NCBI GenBank assembly: GCA_964457225.1
Contig: CAYWEM010000011.1
Coordinates: forward strand, 30,124-94,123
Source: CAYWEM01 sp964457225
Lineage (GTDB): Bacteria; Acidobacteriota; Aminicenantia; UBA2199
DNA length: 64,000 nt
Direction of reading: 5' to 3'
Shown: positions 18,618-28,387 of the stretch, one piece after another
How the letters are laid out: each line of letters begins with the position of its first letter
Numbering within the stretch: the first letter of the stretch is position 1
Program-made: the position numbers and the translations under genes
The notes under the pieces: generated by a model
What the model saw: only the letters and a program-made list of their open reading frames with translations
What the model was told of the DNA's origin: nothing
The model's database searches: none

Positions 18618-21600
18618 TTATCGGAGCGGCTTAAATCCCAGCAGTTTCTTGGTCCTGGAGGCCAGGGAATCGACCAGGGAGTAAAAGGTCGGCATGATGA
18701 TCAGGGTGAAAAAGGCCGATGTGGACAGCCCTCCGAGCACGGCAATACTGATCGGCGCCCACATGCGGGCCCGACCCTGGGTGGCGGCGAAAAACTGCGG
18801 CAGCAGAACCGGCAGGCTCATGGGCAGAACGCTGAAAATTGTGGTGATGGCGGTCATCATGATCGGCCGCAGGCGGTTTTTCCCTCCCTGGACAATGGCC
18901 TCGGTTTTTTCCAGCCCGCTCTTGCGCAATGAATTGATGTGATCGACCAGCACTATGCCGTTGTTGACCACTATTCCGAAGAGCACCAGCAGTCCCAGGT
19001 AGGAGGAATTGTTCATGGTGATGCCGAAAACCGTGAAGACCAGGGCTACTCCGACCAGGGAAAGGGGGACGCTGAGCAGGATAATGAAAGGCTGGGCGAA
19101 GGATTCGAACAGTGAAGCCATGATGATGTAGATAAAGACCAGGGCGAGCAACAGGGCCAGGTTGGAGCTTTCCTGTGATTCGCGGAACTGGCGCCATGAT
19201 TGCCCCATGGACCAGGTATATCCCTCGGGAAAGGGAATGCTGTTCATCACCTGGCTGATGTCCCGGTTGAGGTTGATCATACCGTCTTTCTTGGGGTTCA
19301 GGTTGATGCGCAGCTTGGATTTCTTGTTTTCCTTTTGAATGGCCAGCGAACCGCTGCGGAATTGAAACGAGGAAAGAGCCGAGATGGGAATGCCCATTGA
19401 ACTGCCCGGAGCCTGCACCATCAGGTTGGCCAGGTCGCTCTGGGACAGGCCCTGCTCTTTGCGCAACTGCAGAATCATGTCTATTTCCCGGTCCTCGGTC
19501 TTGAATTTCCCTATCGGTCTATCGCTGAGTGAAGACTGAATGGTCTGGGCCACCCGGCGACTGTCGATTCCGGAACTCTCAGCCAGGCTGCGATCGACTT
19601 CCACCAGCAACTGCAGGTCTCCACCTTCAAGATCGGTGGTCACGTCTTCAATTGAGTCAAGGGCGTTAAGCTTTTCCATGACCATTGGAGCAAGCTGGGT
19701 CAGGGTGGTGAAATCGAGCCCGATCAATTCAACCGACTGGGAACTCATGTGTCCGCCGAAACCTCGGCGGGCGCCGAACTCGTATTCGATTCCCGGTTTC
19801 TGCGGGAACAGCTCGCGGAGCTTCTGGTTAATTTCCGAGACTGAAGGCCCCTTGTCCTGCAGGTAAAGTTCAACCCGGCCGGTGGCCCTGCCGAAACGAG
19901 TGGTGCGGAGGCCGAAGGAACTGGTGAAATTGGCAATGGCCAGTTCTTCCTTTTTTTCATTCAGACTGTTTTCAATCCCGGTAAACAGGTCTATCATCTC
20001 CGCCAGGGTGAAAGAGCGGGGCATCATGATCCGCACCGAGGTTTCCCGCTCTTCGGTGCGCGGGTAAAACTCCTGCTCAAGTTTGCCGAGCATGTTGAAA
20101 GCCAGGAAAATCAAGCCGGCCGCAGCCAGCATGGTCAGCCACTTGAAGCGCAGGGTCAGCCTGATTGTCTTTTCGTAAACACGGGTCAGCCAGACCAGCC
20201 ATCCCGGTTTTGGTTTGAGCCGTCCCTTGAGCAGGCGGCTGCCGGCCAGCGGAATGACGGTCAGCGAAACCAGCAGCGAGGCAACCAGGGCCAGTGAGAT
20301 GGTCATGCCGAAATCCTTCATCCAGCGGCCGAAGCCTGTCTGGGAAATGAAATTGATGGAAACGAAGACCACCAGGGTGGTCATGGTCGAGGCGCTGACA
20401 GCCACCATGACTTCATGGCTGCCGCGCACCGCGGCTTCCCGGGGTCCGTAGTTCAGATCCTGCTTGTAGCGGAAGATGTTTTCCAGGACCACCACGGCGT
20501 TGTCGATCAGCATGCCCACGGCCAGCATCAGTGCGCTCAGGGAAATGACGTTGAGCGTGATGTTCGATTCCAGCAGGCTGCGGGCCAGGTACATGAAGCT
20601 GAAAGTAAAGACGATCGAGGCTGGAATGGCCAGGGCGATGATCAGGGTGGTGCGGAATTTACGCAGGAACAGGATCAACACCAGGACGGCCAGGAAGGCC
20701 CCGAAAACTCCGGCCAGGGCCAGGTCCTTGAGGCTCTTGGTGATGTCAAGGGACTGGTCGCGGAAAAACATGACCTCCATGCCATCCAGTCGCGGATGAT
20801 CAGCTGCCAGCCTTTCTACTGACGAGCGGATTTCATTGCATACCTCGACCACGTTGGCGTTGGAAGCCCGGTAGACTCTGAAAGAAATGGAGTCCCGGCC
20901 GTTCATGCGCGAAAAACTGTCTTCCTCGGGAAAATCGTAGCTGACCGAGGCCACGTCCTTGATTTTCAAACCAAGGCTGCTGATGGGCAGTTCGCGGATC
21001 TGCTCGACCTGTTTGAGTTCGCCGGGGATGCGCAGCAGGAAACGTCGATCTTCCTGTTCCAGGTAGCCTGCACTGATGTTCAGGTTGTTGTTGCGGATGG
21101 TGTTGATCAGTTCCAGGATGTTCAGCGAGGTGCCGTGCAGGTATTCGGGATGCATCACCACGTTGAGCACTTTGTTCTTGATGCCGGAAATGTCCACGTT
21201 GGCCACATTGGGGATTCTTTCCAGTTCCGGTTTTATTATTTCTTCAGCCGCCTGGTAGAGGTTTTCCAGGGAACCCGGCAGGGATATGGTAAAGGAAATT
21301 ACCGGGGAATCGGCACTGGACCAGCGCCTGATACGCACGTTTTCGATGTCGGCCGGCAGGCGGCTGCGCACCTGGTCGATCTTGTCGCGAACTTCCATGG
21401 AAGCCAGGTCCATGTTGGTGTCGTTGTTCATTTCCAGGCGTATGGAGGACATGGAAGCTGAAGAGGTGGAATTGATGTTTTTCAGATTGTTCAAGGTGGA
21501 AAGAATCTCCTCCAGCGGCCTGGTGATGGTTCTTTCCACTTCTTCCGGCGAGGAGGAACGGTAGGGGATCATGACCATCATGCTGGGAAAGCTGAATTCC

Positions 21601-21713
21601 GGCATCATTTCCAGGGGGAGCTTGAACATGGAGATCAGGCCGACGGTCAGGAAGACAAGCAGGATAACCACTATGGTGACCGGCTTGCGCATGGCGAAAT
21701 CAGGCAGGTTCAT
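18618..21713 (-). CDS. RND-type efflux pump, second inner-membrane subunit
   Basis: A 1031-residue resistance-nodulation-division transporter with the full two-fold design: 12 membrane segments and two large periplasmic loops (about 40-330 and 560-860). Hydrophobic-efflux (HAE1-like) family features include the N-terminal membrane-entry sequence and the segment-4 motif GMLIDNAVVVLEN. In that motif the second aspartate of the classical DD proton relay is asparagine. The start overlaps the stop of the preceding pump gene (ATGA). With one adaptor and two different pumps the operon resembles MdtABC, in which two pump types form a mixed trimer. No outer-membrane TolC-type gene is present nearby. 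Confidence 0.93.
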   Translation of the reverse strand: MNLPDFAMRKPVTIVVILLVFLTVGLISMFKLPLEMMPEFSFPSMMVMIPYRSSSPEEVERTITRPLEEILSTLNNLKNINSTSSASMSSIRLEMNNDTNMDLASMEVRDKIDQVRSRLPADIENVRIRRWSSADSPVISFTISLPGSLENLYQAAEEIIKPELERIPNVANVDISGIKNKVLNVVMHPEYLHGTSLNILELINTIRNNNLNISAGYLEQEDRRFLLRIPGELKQVEQIRELPISSLGLKIKDVASVSYDFPEEDSFSRMNGRDSISFRVYRASNANVVEVCNEIRSSVERLAADHPRLDGMEVMFFRDQSLDITKSLKDLALAGVFGAFLAVLVLILFLRKFRTTLIIALAIPASIVFTFSFMYLARSLLESNITLNVISLSALMLAVGMLIDNAVVVLENIFRYKQDLNYGPREAAVRGSHEVMVAVSASTMTTLVVFVSINFISQTGFGRWMKDFGMTISLALVASLLVSLTVIPLAGSRLLKGRLKPKPGWLVWLTRVYEKTIRLTLRFKWLTMLAAAGLIFLAFNMLGKLEQEFYPRTEERETSVRIMMPRSFTLAEMIDLFTGIENSLNEKKEELAIANFTSSFGLRTTRFGRATGRVELYLQDKGPSVSEINQKLRELFPQKPGIEYEFGARRGFGGHMSSQSVELIGLDFTTLTQLAPMVMEKLNALDSIEDVTTDLEGGDLQLLVEVDRSLAESSGIDSRRVAQTIQSSLSDRPIGKFKTEDREIDMILQLRKEQGLSQSDLANLMVQAPGSSMGIPISALSSFQFRSGSLAIQKENKKSKLRINLNPKKDGMINLNRDISQVMNSIPFPEGYTWSMGQSWRQFRESQESSNLALLLALVFIYIIMASLFESFAQPFIILLSVPLSLVGVALVFTVFGITMNNSSYLGLLVLFGIVVNNGIVLVDHINSLRKSGLEKTEAIVQGGKNRLRPIMMTAITTIFSVLPMSLPVLLPQFFAATQGRARMWAPISIAVLGGLSTSAFFTLIIMPTFYSLVDSLASRTKKLLGFKPLR

Positions 21714-24700
21714 TCGGCACTCTCCTCTTCGGCCCGGATCAACTTGTTCCTGGTCAGCAGGGTGTAGACCAGGGGGATGATGACCAGGGTCAGGATGGTT
21801 CCGAAGCTCAGTCCCCCGATCAGGGTGACGGCAATGGGAATCCTTATTTCGAAACCTTCCTGGAAATCCAGGGCCATGGGCAGCAGGCCCAGCACGGTGG
21901 TCAGAGTGGTCATCAGGATGGGACGCCAGCGTACCTGGGCGGCTTCCCTGACCGCACTGAACTTGTCCATGCCCTTAAGCTGAAGTTTCCGGGTGAAGTC
22001 GACCAGGACAATGGCGTTGTTTACGATGATGCCGGCCAGGATTATTACCCCGATCAGCATGATGACGTTCACCGTGACGCCCAGCAGCAGGTTAAAGAAC
22101 ACCACCCCGATCAGGGCCAGGGGGATGGTGAACAGGATGATGAAAGGCATGTGAAAGGATTCAAACTGTGAAGCCATGACCAGGTAGACCAGGAAGACGG
22201 CCAGCAGTATAGCGAAGACCATTGATGAAAAGGCCACGTCTTTTTCCTGGCTTTGGCCGCCGGCGTAGATGCGGACGTCTGCGGGCAGATCAATTGACGC
22301 CGCCAGTTCCAGCGCTTTGCGGGTGACGCTTTCCAGATCAACACCCATCAGGTCGCTGGTGATCACCGCCGATTTCTGCTGACCGATGCGCCTTATTTCC
22401 GCCGGACCTTCACTGATGCCGATATCGGCGACCGACTTCAGTGGAATGGTCTGACCGAAACCGTTGCGGATGGTCATGCGTTCGATGGCGGCCAGGTTGG
22501 CCCGGAAGTCTTCTCCTACCCTGACCCTGATATCGATTTCGCGGTCGCTTTCTATGAAGCGGGTGGCGATGTCGCCTTCAACCTTGGAACGCAACTGGCT
22601 GCCGGCGGTTTGAATGTTCAGCCCCTGCTGGGAGAGCAGGAAACGGTTGAAAACGATCTGGATTTCAGGGTAACCTTCTTCCATGCTTGATTTCAGGTCG
22701 ATCAGGCCGGGAATGTCGCGCATTTGGGCCAGCAGTTGGTCGGAAACTGTTTTCAGGTGTTCCAGGGAATTGCCTGAAATGACAATTTCCAGGGGCGCCT
22801 TGAAGGAAAACAGCCGCGGCCGGTAGATTTTCAATTGAAGGTTTTCCAGGTCGGCCAGGGCCAGTCGCGCCTTTTCCATGACCTTTTCCTCGGCCCGGCC
22901 CAGGATTCCCGGCTGCAGGCGCACGATCAGTTCGGAGAGGTTTTCCTGTTCTTCCTGAAAGGATATGCCGCCGCGCGAACCCTTGCCGATCATTTCGTAA
23001 ACCGAAGCGATTTCCGGGATTTTGGTCAACCGCTCGTACACCGAGTCGACTATCCTGGTGTTATCGGCCAGGGCTGTTCCCGGCCTGGTTTCAACGTTGA
23101 TGATGAATTCACCCTGGGAAATGGCCGGAATGAGTTCCTTGCCCAGGAAGGAAAAAGCTCCGATACTGATCAGAAAAAGAAGCAAGGCGCTCAGGAGAAA
23201 GATGCTTCTCCTTTTGAATGAAAACGCCTGGAGGCGCTTGTAGGCGCTGAACCCGCGTTCGTACACCTGATCCAGGGGATAAAACACTTTGTGCAGAATT
23301 CCGCCGCCGGATTTAATCTGTTGGCTGCGGCGCAGGATGGAGTTCAACATGGGGATAAGGGTCAGGGAGACGAGCAGGGAGGCCAGCAGGGAGAAGGTCA
23401 CGGTCAGGGCCATGTCACGGAAAAGTTGGCCGGCAATGCCTTCGACGAAAACGATTGGAAAGAAAACGGCCACCGTGGTCAGGGTGGATGCGGTGATGGC
23501 CCCGGCCACCTCGCTGGTTCCCTGCAGGGATGCCTCGCGGTCATCCAGGCCCATTTCCCGGTAGCGATGAATGGCTTCAAGAACCACGATCGAGTTGTCG
23601 ACCAGCATGCCTATGCCCAGTGCCAGCCCGCCCAGGGAAATGATGTTGAGCGAGATGTCGAAGTTGAGCATCAGGAAAAAAGTTATAATCACTGACAGGG
23701 GGATGGAAACACCTATGATCAGTGTACTCCGGATGTTTTTCAGGAAGAAAAGCAGGACCAGGATGGCGAAAATACCACCCAGCACCGCGGTGTTTTTTAC
23801 TTCTTCTATTGAGCTCTTGATGAATTTGGCCTGGTTGGTGATGATAACGTAATTCATCTGCCTGGGTTTCAGGATGTCTTTTTCGATTCTTTCCAGGCGG
23901 ACGGCGATCTGCTCGGCCACGGTGACGGTGTTGGCATCCGCGGCCCGAAATAGAGCCGCCTCAACGCATTCCTGACCGTTGATCCTGGAAATCACCTTGC
24001 GTTCCTTGTGGCCGGGGTAAACCCGGGCTAGTTGGCCTAGTTTTATCGGAATGCCGTTGCGGTTCTCAATAATTATTTCCTTGATTTCATCAATGCTCTT
24101 GAATTCGTTGACTGTGCGCACTAAAAACTGACTGTCTTTTTCCCTGAGTATTCCGGCGGAAAGGTTGATGTTTTCCTGGGCCAGACGGTTGGCGATGGCG
24201 GCCACGGAAATGTTCAGCAGGCTTATCTGCTGCTCATCAAGGTCTATCTGGATTTCTTCCTCGAAGCCGCCCGATATGGTGCAGGCGGCTACTCCCTCGA
24301 TGCTTTCCAGGGCCTGCTTGAGTTCGGTCTCAGCTATGTAGCGGATACGGGAAAGCTCGGCGCCGCCGCTTATGCCAAGCTTCATGATCGGCTCGCTGTT
24401 CGGGTCGTACCTCAGTATAATCGGCTTTCTCGCTCCCTGGGGCAGGTTGAGCAGGTCGATCTTTTCCCGTACCTTGAGGGTGGCGAAATCCATGTTGGTG
24501 TTCCAGGAGAACTCGATGGTAACTTCGGAAACCTCGGCCCGGGAAACTGAGGAAACCCGGACTACGTTGTCAACCACGCCCACGCTCTCTTCGATAGGTT
24601 TTGACACGTTGTTCTCGATTTCCGAGGGAGCTGTGCCGGGGTATTCGGTTTTAATGGTCAGGGTTGGGTAAGATATCTGGGGCAACAGGTTGAGCGGCAG

Positions 24701-24793
24701 CTTGTCGTATGAAATAAAGCCGAATATCAGGGCCGCGACCGCGGCCATGAACACGGTGACCGGATGGTTGAGTGAAAATCTAACGATTTTCAT
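21710..24793 (-). CDS. RND-type efflux pump, first inner-membrane subunit
   Basis: An about 1027-residue RND transporter with 12 predicted membrane segments and two large periplasmic domains. Segment 4 carries GMLVDNSIVVLEA, again with Asp-Asn where AcrB has Asp-Asp. It has drug/proton antiport architecture, but the substrate is not predictable. The ATG at 24793 (MKIVRFS) is chosen: it overlaps the adaptor's last codons by 14 bp and has AGAGG 7 nt upstream, whereas the longer frame to 24814 lies deeper inside the adaptor gene. It is translated between the adaptor and the second pump gene. Confidence 0.93.
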   Translation of the reverse strand: MKIVRFSLNHPVTVFMAAVAALIFGFISYDKLPLNLLPQISYPTLTIKTEYPGTAPSEIENNVSKPIEESVGVVDNVVRVSSVSRAEVSEVTIEFSWNTNMDFATLKVREKIDLLNLPQGARKPIILRYDPNSEPIMKLGISGGAELSRIRYIAETELKQALESIEGVAACTISGGFEEEIQIDLDEQQISLLNISVAAIANRLAQENINLSAGILREKDSQFLVRTVNEFKSIDEIKEIIIENRNGIPIKLGQLARVYPGHKERKVISRINGQECVEAALFRAADANTVTVAEQIAVRLERIEKDILKPRQMNYVIITNQAKFIKSSIEEVKNTAVLGGIFAILVLLFFLKNIRSTLIIGVSIPLSVIITFFLMLNFDISLNIISLGGLALGIGMLVDNSIVVLEAIHRYREMGLDDREASLQGTSEVAGAITASTLTTVAVFFPIVFVEGIAGQLFRDMALTVTFSLLASLLVSLTLIPMLNSILRRSQQIKSGGGILHKVFYPLDQVYERGFSAYKRLQAFSFKRRSIFLLSALLLFLISIGAFSFLGKELIPAISQGEFIINVETRPGTALADNTRIVDSVYERLTKIPEIASVYEMIGKGSRGGISFQEEQENLSELIVRLQPGILGRAEEKVMEKARLALADLENLQLKIYRPRLFSFKAPLEIVISGNSLEHLKTVSDQLLAQMRDIPGLIDLKSSMEEGYPEIQIVFNRFLLSQQGLNIQTAGSQLRSKVEGDIATRFIESDREIDIRVRVGEDFRANLAAIERMTIRNGFGQTIPLKSVADIGISEGPAEIRRIGQQKSAVITSDLMGVDLESVTRKALELAASIDLPADVRIYAGGQSQEKDVAFSSMVFAILLAVFLVYLVMASQFESFHMPFIILFTIPLALIGVVFFNLLLGVTVNVIMLIGVIILAGIIVNNAIVLVDFTRKLQLKGMDKFSAVREAAQVRWRPILMTTLTTVLGLLPMALDFQEGFEIRIPIAVTLIGGLSFGTILTLVIIPLVYTLLTRNKLIRAEEESAE

Positions 24794-26108
24794 CGGCTGG
24801 CCTCTGGCGTTCACCCGATCCCTGGTTCCCGCCGGGTCTTCCTTCGTTGGCCGGTCTGACCTGCTGTCCGTCTTTGAGATTTTCCATGCCCGAGATGATT
24901 ACGAACTCCCCTCTTTCAAGCCCGGATATAACCTCAATGTTGTCACCATCGATAATGCCCGTGCTGATTTCTCTCTGCTGGGCGCTGAAATTAGTGAAAG
25001 TGAATACCCAGGATTTGTTCTGCCGATAGAGAACGCTCCTGCGTGGTATCACCAGGGCGTCCGGATTGGCACGCACCAGAATCCTGACTTCGGTGAACAT
25101 TCCCGGTCGCAGGCTGCCGCTAGGATCGTCTACTTCAACGGTGACCCGGACCGTACCTGACTGTACTTCAACCCTGGGGTTGACCAGTTTGACCTGCCCG
25201 GGGAAAACGTTGCCCCGGAGAACATCACTGGTGATTTCCGCCTTCATTCCGGGACTGATGTTGACCACATCCGCGGTCGGTACATTCAACCTGACCAGCA
25301 GGGGCGAGAAGTTTTCCACTGTGTAGACATGCTGGTTCGGGTTCAATTTGTGCCCCACTTCGATGAGTCTCCTGGTTATGAAGCCGTCGATCGGGGAAAT
25401 GATGCGGGTGTAGCCGAGCTGCAACTCCAGGGAATTGTAGTTTTGCCGCCGGTTCTCGAATTCCAGCTTGGCGCTCTGCAGGGCGGACTGGGAAGCCTGG
25501 AAATCCTTGTCGGAAATAAGGTTGTTGGCTTTGAGTTCACTGCTGCGCCGGAAGTTTTCTTCCTGGTCGGCCAGGGATAATTCCGCCTGCTTGAGCATGA
25601 TGCGGGCCTGCTGATAGCTGATCTGGATTTCGGTGTCATCGAGCAGTGCCAGTACATCGTTTTTCTTAACTCTTTGACCCTCTTCCTTGACAATTGATTT
25701 GACGTGAGCCGACAGGCGGGAGTAGACTTCGACCGTGTTCTGAGGCTCAACTATGCCGTTCAGAACCAGTGATGAATGTATTTCCTTCTGTTGAACCCGG
25801 GATAATTCCACCAGGGCGGCATCTCCGCCTCCCGGGCCGCCTCCCCCGCGCCTCATTTCCAGGAACTGCTGAACCCTTTCCATGGGAATCCGGCCTTCTT
25901 TGACCGCGGCTTTCATGCGTTCGGGAATGTCCAGTTTATCTATGTCCAGAGGCTCATCTTTTTTTTCCTTGGGCTCTTCCTGGCCGCTTTTTTCTTGAGC
26001 GGGAGGAATAGCGGCCCCGGGCTTTTCCGGGCCGGGCCGGTCACCCTTGCAGGCTGACAGCAGAATGACCATCAGCAGGACTGAATAAAGCAATGTTCTC
26101 GATTTCAT
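24780..26108 (-). CDS. RND efflux periplasmic adaptor lipoprotein (HlyD/AcrA family)
   Basis: A 442-residue membrane-fusion protein that would bridge the two RND pumps to an outer-membrane channel. The lipobox LLSAC puts the lipidated cysteine at C20. It is followed by a Pro/Glu/Lys-rich linker (about 21-60), a helical region with a Gly-rich stretch near 90, then the biotinyl-lipoyl hairpin, a long coiled coil (about 165-225), a beta-barrel and a membrane-proximal domain. The C-terminal 20 residues are a charged tail. The ATG has AGGAG 5 nt upstream, and a consensus TATAAT (26156-26151) lies about 43 nt before it. It is the first gene of the efflux operon. Confidence 0.93.
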   Translation of the reverse strand: MKSRTLLYSVLLMVILLSACKGDRPGPEKPGAAIPPAQEKSGQEEPKEKKDEPLDIDKLDIPERMKAAVKEGRIPMERVQQFLEMRRGGGGPGGGDAALVELSRVQQKEIHSSLVLNGIVEPQNTVEVYSRLSAHVKSIVKEEGQRVKKNDVLALLDDTEIQISYQQARIMLKQAELSLADQEENFRRSSELKANNLISDKDFQASQSALQSAKLEFENRRQNYNSLELQLGYTRIISPIDGFITRRLIEVGHKLNPNQHVYTVENFSPLLVRLNVPTADVVNISPGMKAEITSDVLRGNVFPGQVKLVNPRVEVQSGTVRVTVEVDDPSGSLRPGMFTEVRILVRANPDALVIPRRSVLYRQNKSWVFTFTNFSAQQREISTGIIDGDNIEVISGLERGEFVIISGMENLKDGQQVRPANEGRPGGNQGSGERQRPADENR

Positions 26109-26176
26109 TACCGCTCCTAGGATACTGATTTAAGAAATACTAAAACAATCATTATACGTAAAACTTGCGGCTCAGG

Positions 26177-26205
26177 TTGTCAGATGGTCGGATTTGTGAT
26201 ATTCT
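26177..26205 (+). promoter_or_regulatory. Promoter of the phosphohexomutase-like gene, probably leaderless
   Basis: TTGTCA (26177-26182), a 17-nt spacer, then TATTCT (26200-26205), with the likely ATG at 26214 only 8 nt further on and no ribosome binding site. It lies back to back with the promoter of the RND operon. Confidence 0.5.
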
Positions 26206-26213
26206 GGCTCAAC

Positions 26214-27611
26214 ATGAAGACCCTACTGGGCACTGTTTGCTGGCAGGGCGGAATGGGGCGTGAGTTCGGCTTTGACGAAGTGCGCCGTACAGCCCTTGCC
26301 CTGTCCCGATTTCTTCTGGAACGTAATGAAAAATCCCGTCCGACCGTTGCCCTCAATTACGATCTAAGCTTCCTGTGTGATCGACTGGCCCGGGAAGCGG
26401 CCAGGGTCTTGACCGGCCAGGGTATTTCGGTCCTGTTCCCAGTGAAGAATGCTACGGAAGCCGCATTTTCCCTGGCCCTGGCCAAAACCGGCATGACCGC
26501 CGGAATCAGTTTGTCGACCGCCGGCGCCAAGCCGGGATCCAGGAGGATGAGACTTTTCAATGAAAAAGGGGCTCCGGTTCTGCCGTCCTGGGTGTTGCTG
26601 ATAGAAAACGAGGTGAGACGGCTTCCCGCCGATCTCGACATCAAGCCGTCGTATCCGGTTCGTGAACTGATCGATAGGCAGGATTATTTCCCGGCTTACC
26701 GATCATTCCTTGAGCAGCTGGTCGACTTCAACCGACTGCGTTCATCGGGTTTACGGACAGTCATTTTACCCGGTTCAGCCGGGAACCGCGAGTACCTGGA
26801 CAAAATTCTCCAGGAAAACAACCTGGAATCAGTTGTTTTGCCAGGTTCGGCGGAATATACCTCAAGCGGGTGTCAATACCGGCCATCGACGGCTGAATTA
26901 CGAAAACTGGCCGGGTGCATCAGGGAAAAGCGCGTCGAGTTGGGAATCGCCCTGGGGGGTGACGGCCGCGGATTCTGGCTGCTGGACGCAGCGGGCAGAA
27001 GGCTTTCCGGATCATTACTGCAGGCCGCATTGGCTGAGTACCTGATTACAAGCGGCAAAATGGCCGGCCCCCTTGTTAAAACAGTCGATTCGACCATGCT
27101 GCTTGACCGGGTGGCTGTTTTTACCGGGCAGAGGCTGCACGAAGCGCCCTGTGGTGAAAACTACCTGGCTGACATGCTGAGCTCCAGGCATGCGGTACTG
27201 GCTTTTTCTGAAAACAGCGCCTCAATTATGGGGGCAGGTATTCACTGTGCCGACGGCTTACTGTTCTCGCTGCTGGCCCTTGAAATGATAGCAGTTTACG
27301 CAAAAAACCCGGCTCAAATCCTGCGTTCGGCGGCGGGTCGTTTTGGTCCAAGTTATCGCCGAAAGGCAGTTGTTAATGCCGGTAATCGCGGAGTGGAACT
27401 TTTCCGGCAAATGACAGAGAAGCATGAATTGCCGTTTATTCCCGGTGATCCCAAGTTGAATTGGCTTGACGGTCTGAAAGCGGTTTTCGCTGATGGCTGG
27501 TTCATAGTGCGCCCGACTTCTCGGCCGGGGTATTTCCGGGTCAGATCAGAAGCGCTGACCGCAAAAAAAGCTGGGAGCCTGCTGAACTTGGGGAGAAATC
27601 TGCTTGGATGA
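26214..27611 (+). CDS. Degenerate phosphohexomutase-family protein (probable pseudoenzyme)
   Basis: A 465-residue protein with the four-domain layout of the alpha-D-phosphohexomutases, but with altered active-site loops. The phosphoserine loop, normally TASHNP, reads TAGAKP (102-107), so the catalytic serine is Gly104. The metal loop, normally DGDxDR, reads GGDGRG (248-253), losing two aspartates. The sugar loop, normally GEESG, reads SENSA. The phosphate loop, normally RPSGTEP, reads RPTSRPG. The flanking framework, such as FNEKGAPV after loop 1 and KTVDSTMLLDR in domain 3, is well kept. It overlaps the start of an FtsB-like gene by 8 bp. A catalytic mutase role is unlikely; a binding or regulatory role in envelope synthesis is an inference. 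The start at 26214 fits the promoter better than 26184. Confidence 0.75.
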   Translation: MKTLLGTVCWQGGMGREFGFDEVRRTALALSRFLLERNEKSRPTVALNYDLSFLCDRLAREAARVLTGQGISVLFPVKNATEAAFSLALAKTGMTAGISLSTAGAKPGSRRMRLFNEKGAPVLPSWVLLIENEVRRLPADLDIKPSYPVRELIDRQDYFPAYRSFLEQLVDFNRLRSSGLRTVILPGSAGNREYLDKILQENNLESVVLPGSAEYTSSGCQYRPSTAELRKLAGCIREKRVELGIALGGDGRGFWLLDAAGRRLSGSLLQAALAEYLITSGKMAGPLVKTVDSTMLLDRVAVFTGQRLHEAPCGENYLADMLSSRHAVLAFSENSASIMGAGIHCADGLLFSLLALEMIAVYAKNPAQILRSAAGRFGPSYRRKAVVNAGNRGVELFRQMTEKHELPFIPGDPKLNWLDGLKAVFADGWFIVRPTSRPGYFRVRSEALTAKKAGSLLNLGRNLLG

Positions 27612-27912
27612 ACTGAAGTCGGGCATGGCCTCGTTTTTCCGGGTAAAGGCCGTGATCATGCTGGTGGTCACCATCCTGATGATACTGGTTTTAACCCTCT
27701 TTTTCGGAGACCGCGGCATCGTGGAAATCGTCCGCCTGCAGAACCAGATCAGGGAAATGCAGGACACAATAGTCGAACTGCAAAGAGAAATCGCAGACCT
27801 GCAAAGGGAAATACAGCAATTGACCGATAATCCGCAGTTTCTGGAGAAAGTGGCCAGGGAAAAACTGTGGCTGATGAAGCCCAAGGAAAAAGTGGTGGTG
27901 ATTCTAGACTGA
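27604..27912 (+). CDS. ftsB: FtsB/DivIC-like septum formation initiator
   Basis: A 102-residue bitopic membrane protein: short cytoplasmic head, one membrane segment (about 15-36), then a heptad-patterned coiled coil rich in Gln/Glu/Leu/Ile (about 43-75) and a C-terminal NPQFLEKVAREKLWLMKPKE motif typical of FtsB/DivIC. These proteins pair with FtsL/FtsQ in the divisome. The ATG overlaps the end of the phosphohexomutase-like gene, so the two are translated together. It converges on the small outer-membrane protein gene. Confidence 0.85.
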   Translation: MDELKSGMASFFRVKAVIMLVVTILMILVLTLFFGDRGIVEIVRLQNQIREMQDTIVELQREIADLQREIQQLTDNPQFLEKVAREKLWLMKPKEKVVVILD

Positions 27913-27931
27913 AAAAGCCCCGGCGGACTTC

Positions 27932-28387
27932 TCAGAGGTGGACGAAAAGGCCGGAACTCAACCTGGTTCTTCTGTAATCACCATAATTCTGCCAGCGCAG
28001 ATCAAAGCGCAGCGACAGAATCTCGTTGAAAAAAAGGTGGGCGCCGCCGGCCAGGAAGGAATAAGCCTCATAGCGATTGAAATGCAGGTCGAGCCTGAGG
28101 AACTCCGTGGCTGCCCCGATGCCGATGTAGGGTCTGATGGTACGCAGGCGCGGGCTGAAAAGAACTGCACCACTGATAAACTTTTCATCAGCGTCAATTC
28201 TTTTGCCCGCTTCAAATTCCAGCTTGCAGAAGGGAATCAGCAGGCCGGTCTCCAAGGTGAGGCCGTAGGTGATTTTGCCGGGATTGTTGATCAGGCCTCC
28301 GTGCAGGCCCAGGTTGAGGGCGGGCAGGGAGGAAGCGCAAGCCAGCAGCAGGGTTAAAACCGGAATGATTCTTGCCGGTTTATTCAT
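27932..28387 (-). CDS. Small outer-membrane beta-barrel-like protein
   Basis: A 151-residue exported protein with a clear signal peptide (about 1-24). The mature part alternates hydrophobic and polar residues with glycines and aromatics, ends SSGLFVHL, and looks like an 8-stranded barrel of OmpA/OmpW size. No family is recognised with certainty. It overlaps the stop of the solute-binding protein gene by 8 bp and is the last gene of the long minus-strand run that begins at tolQ. Confidence 0.6.
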   Translation of the reverse strand: MNKPARIIPVLTLLLACASSLPALNLGLHGGLINNPGKITYGLTLETGLLIPFCKLEFEAGKRIDADEKFISGAVLFSPRLRTIRPYIGIGAATEFLRLDLHFNRYEAYSFLAGGAHLFFNEILSLRFDLRWQNYGDYRRTRLSSGLFVHL

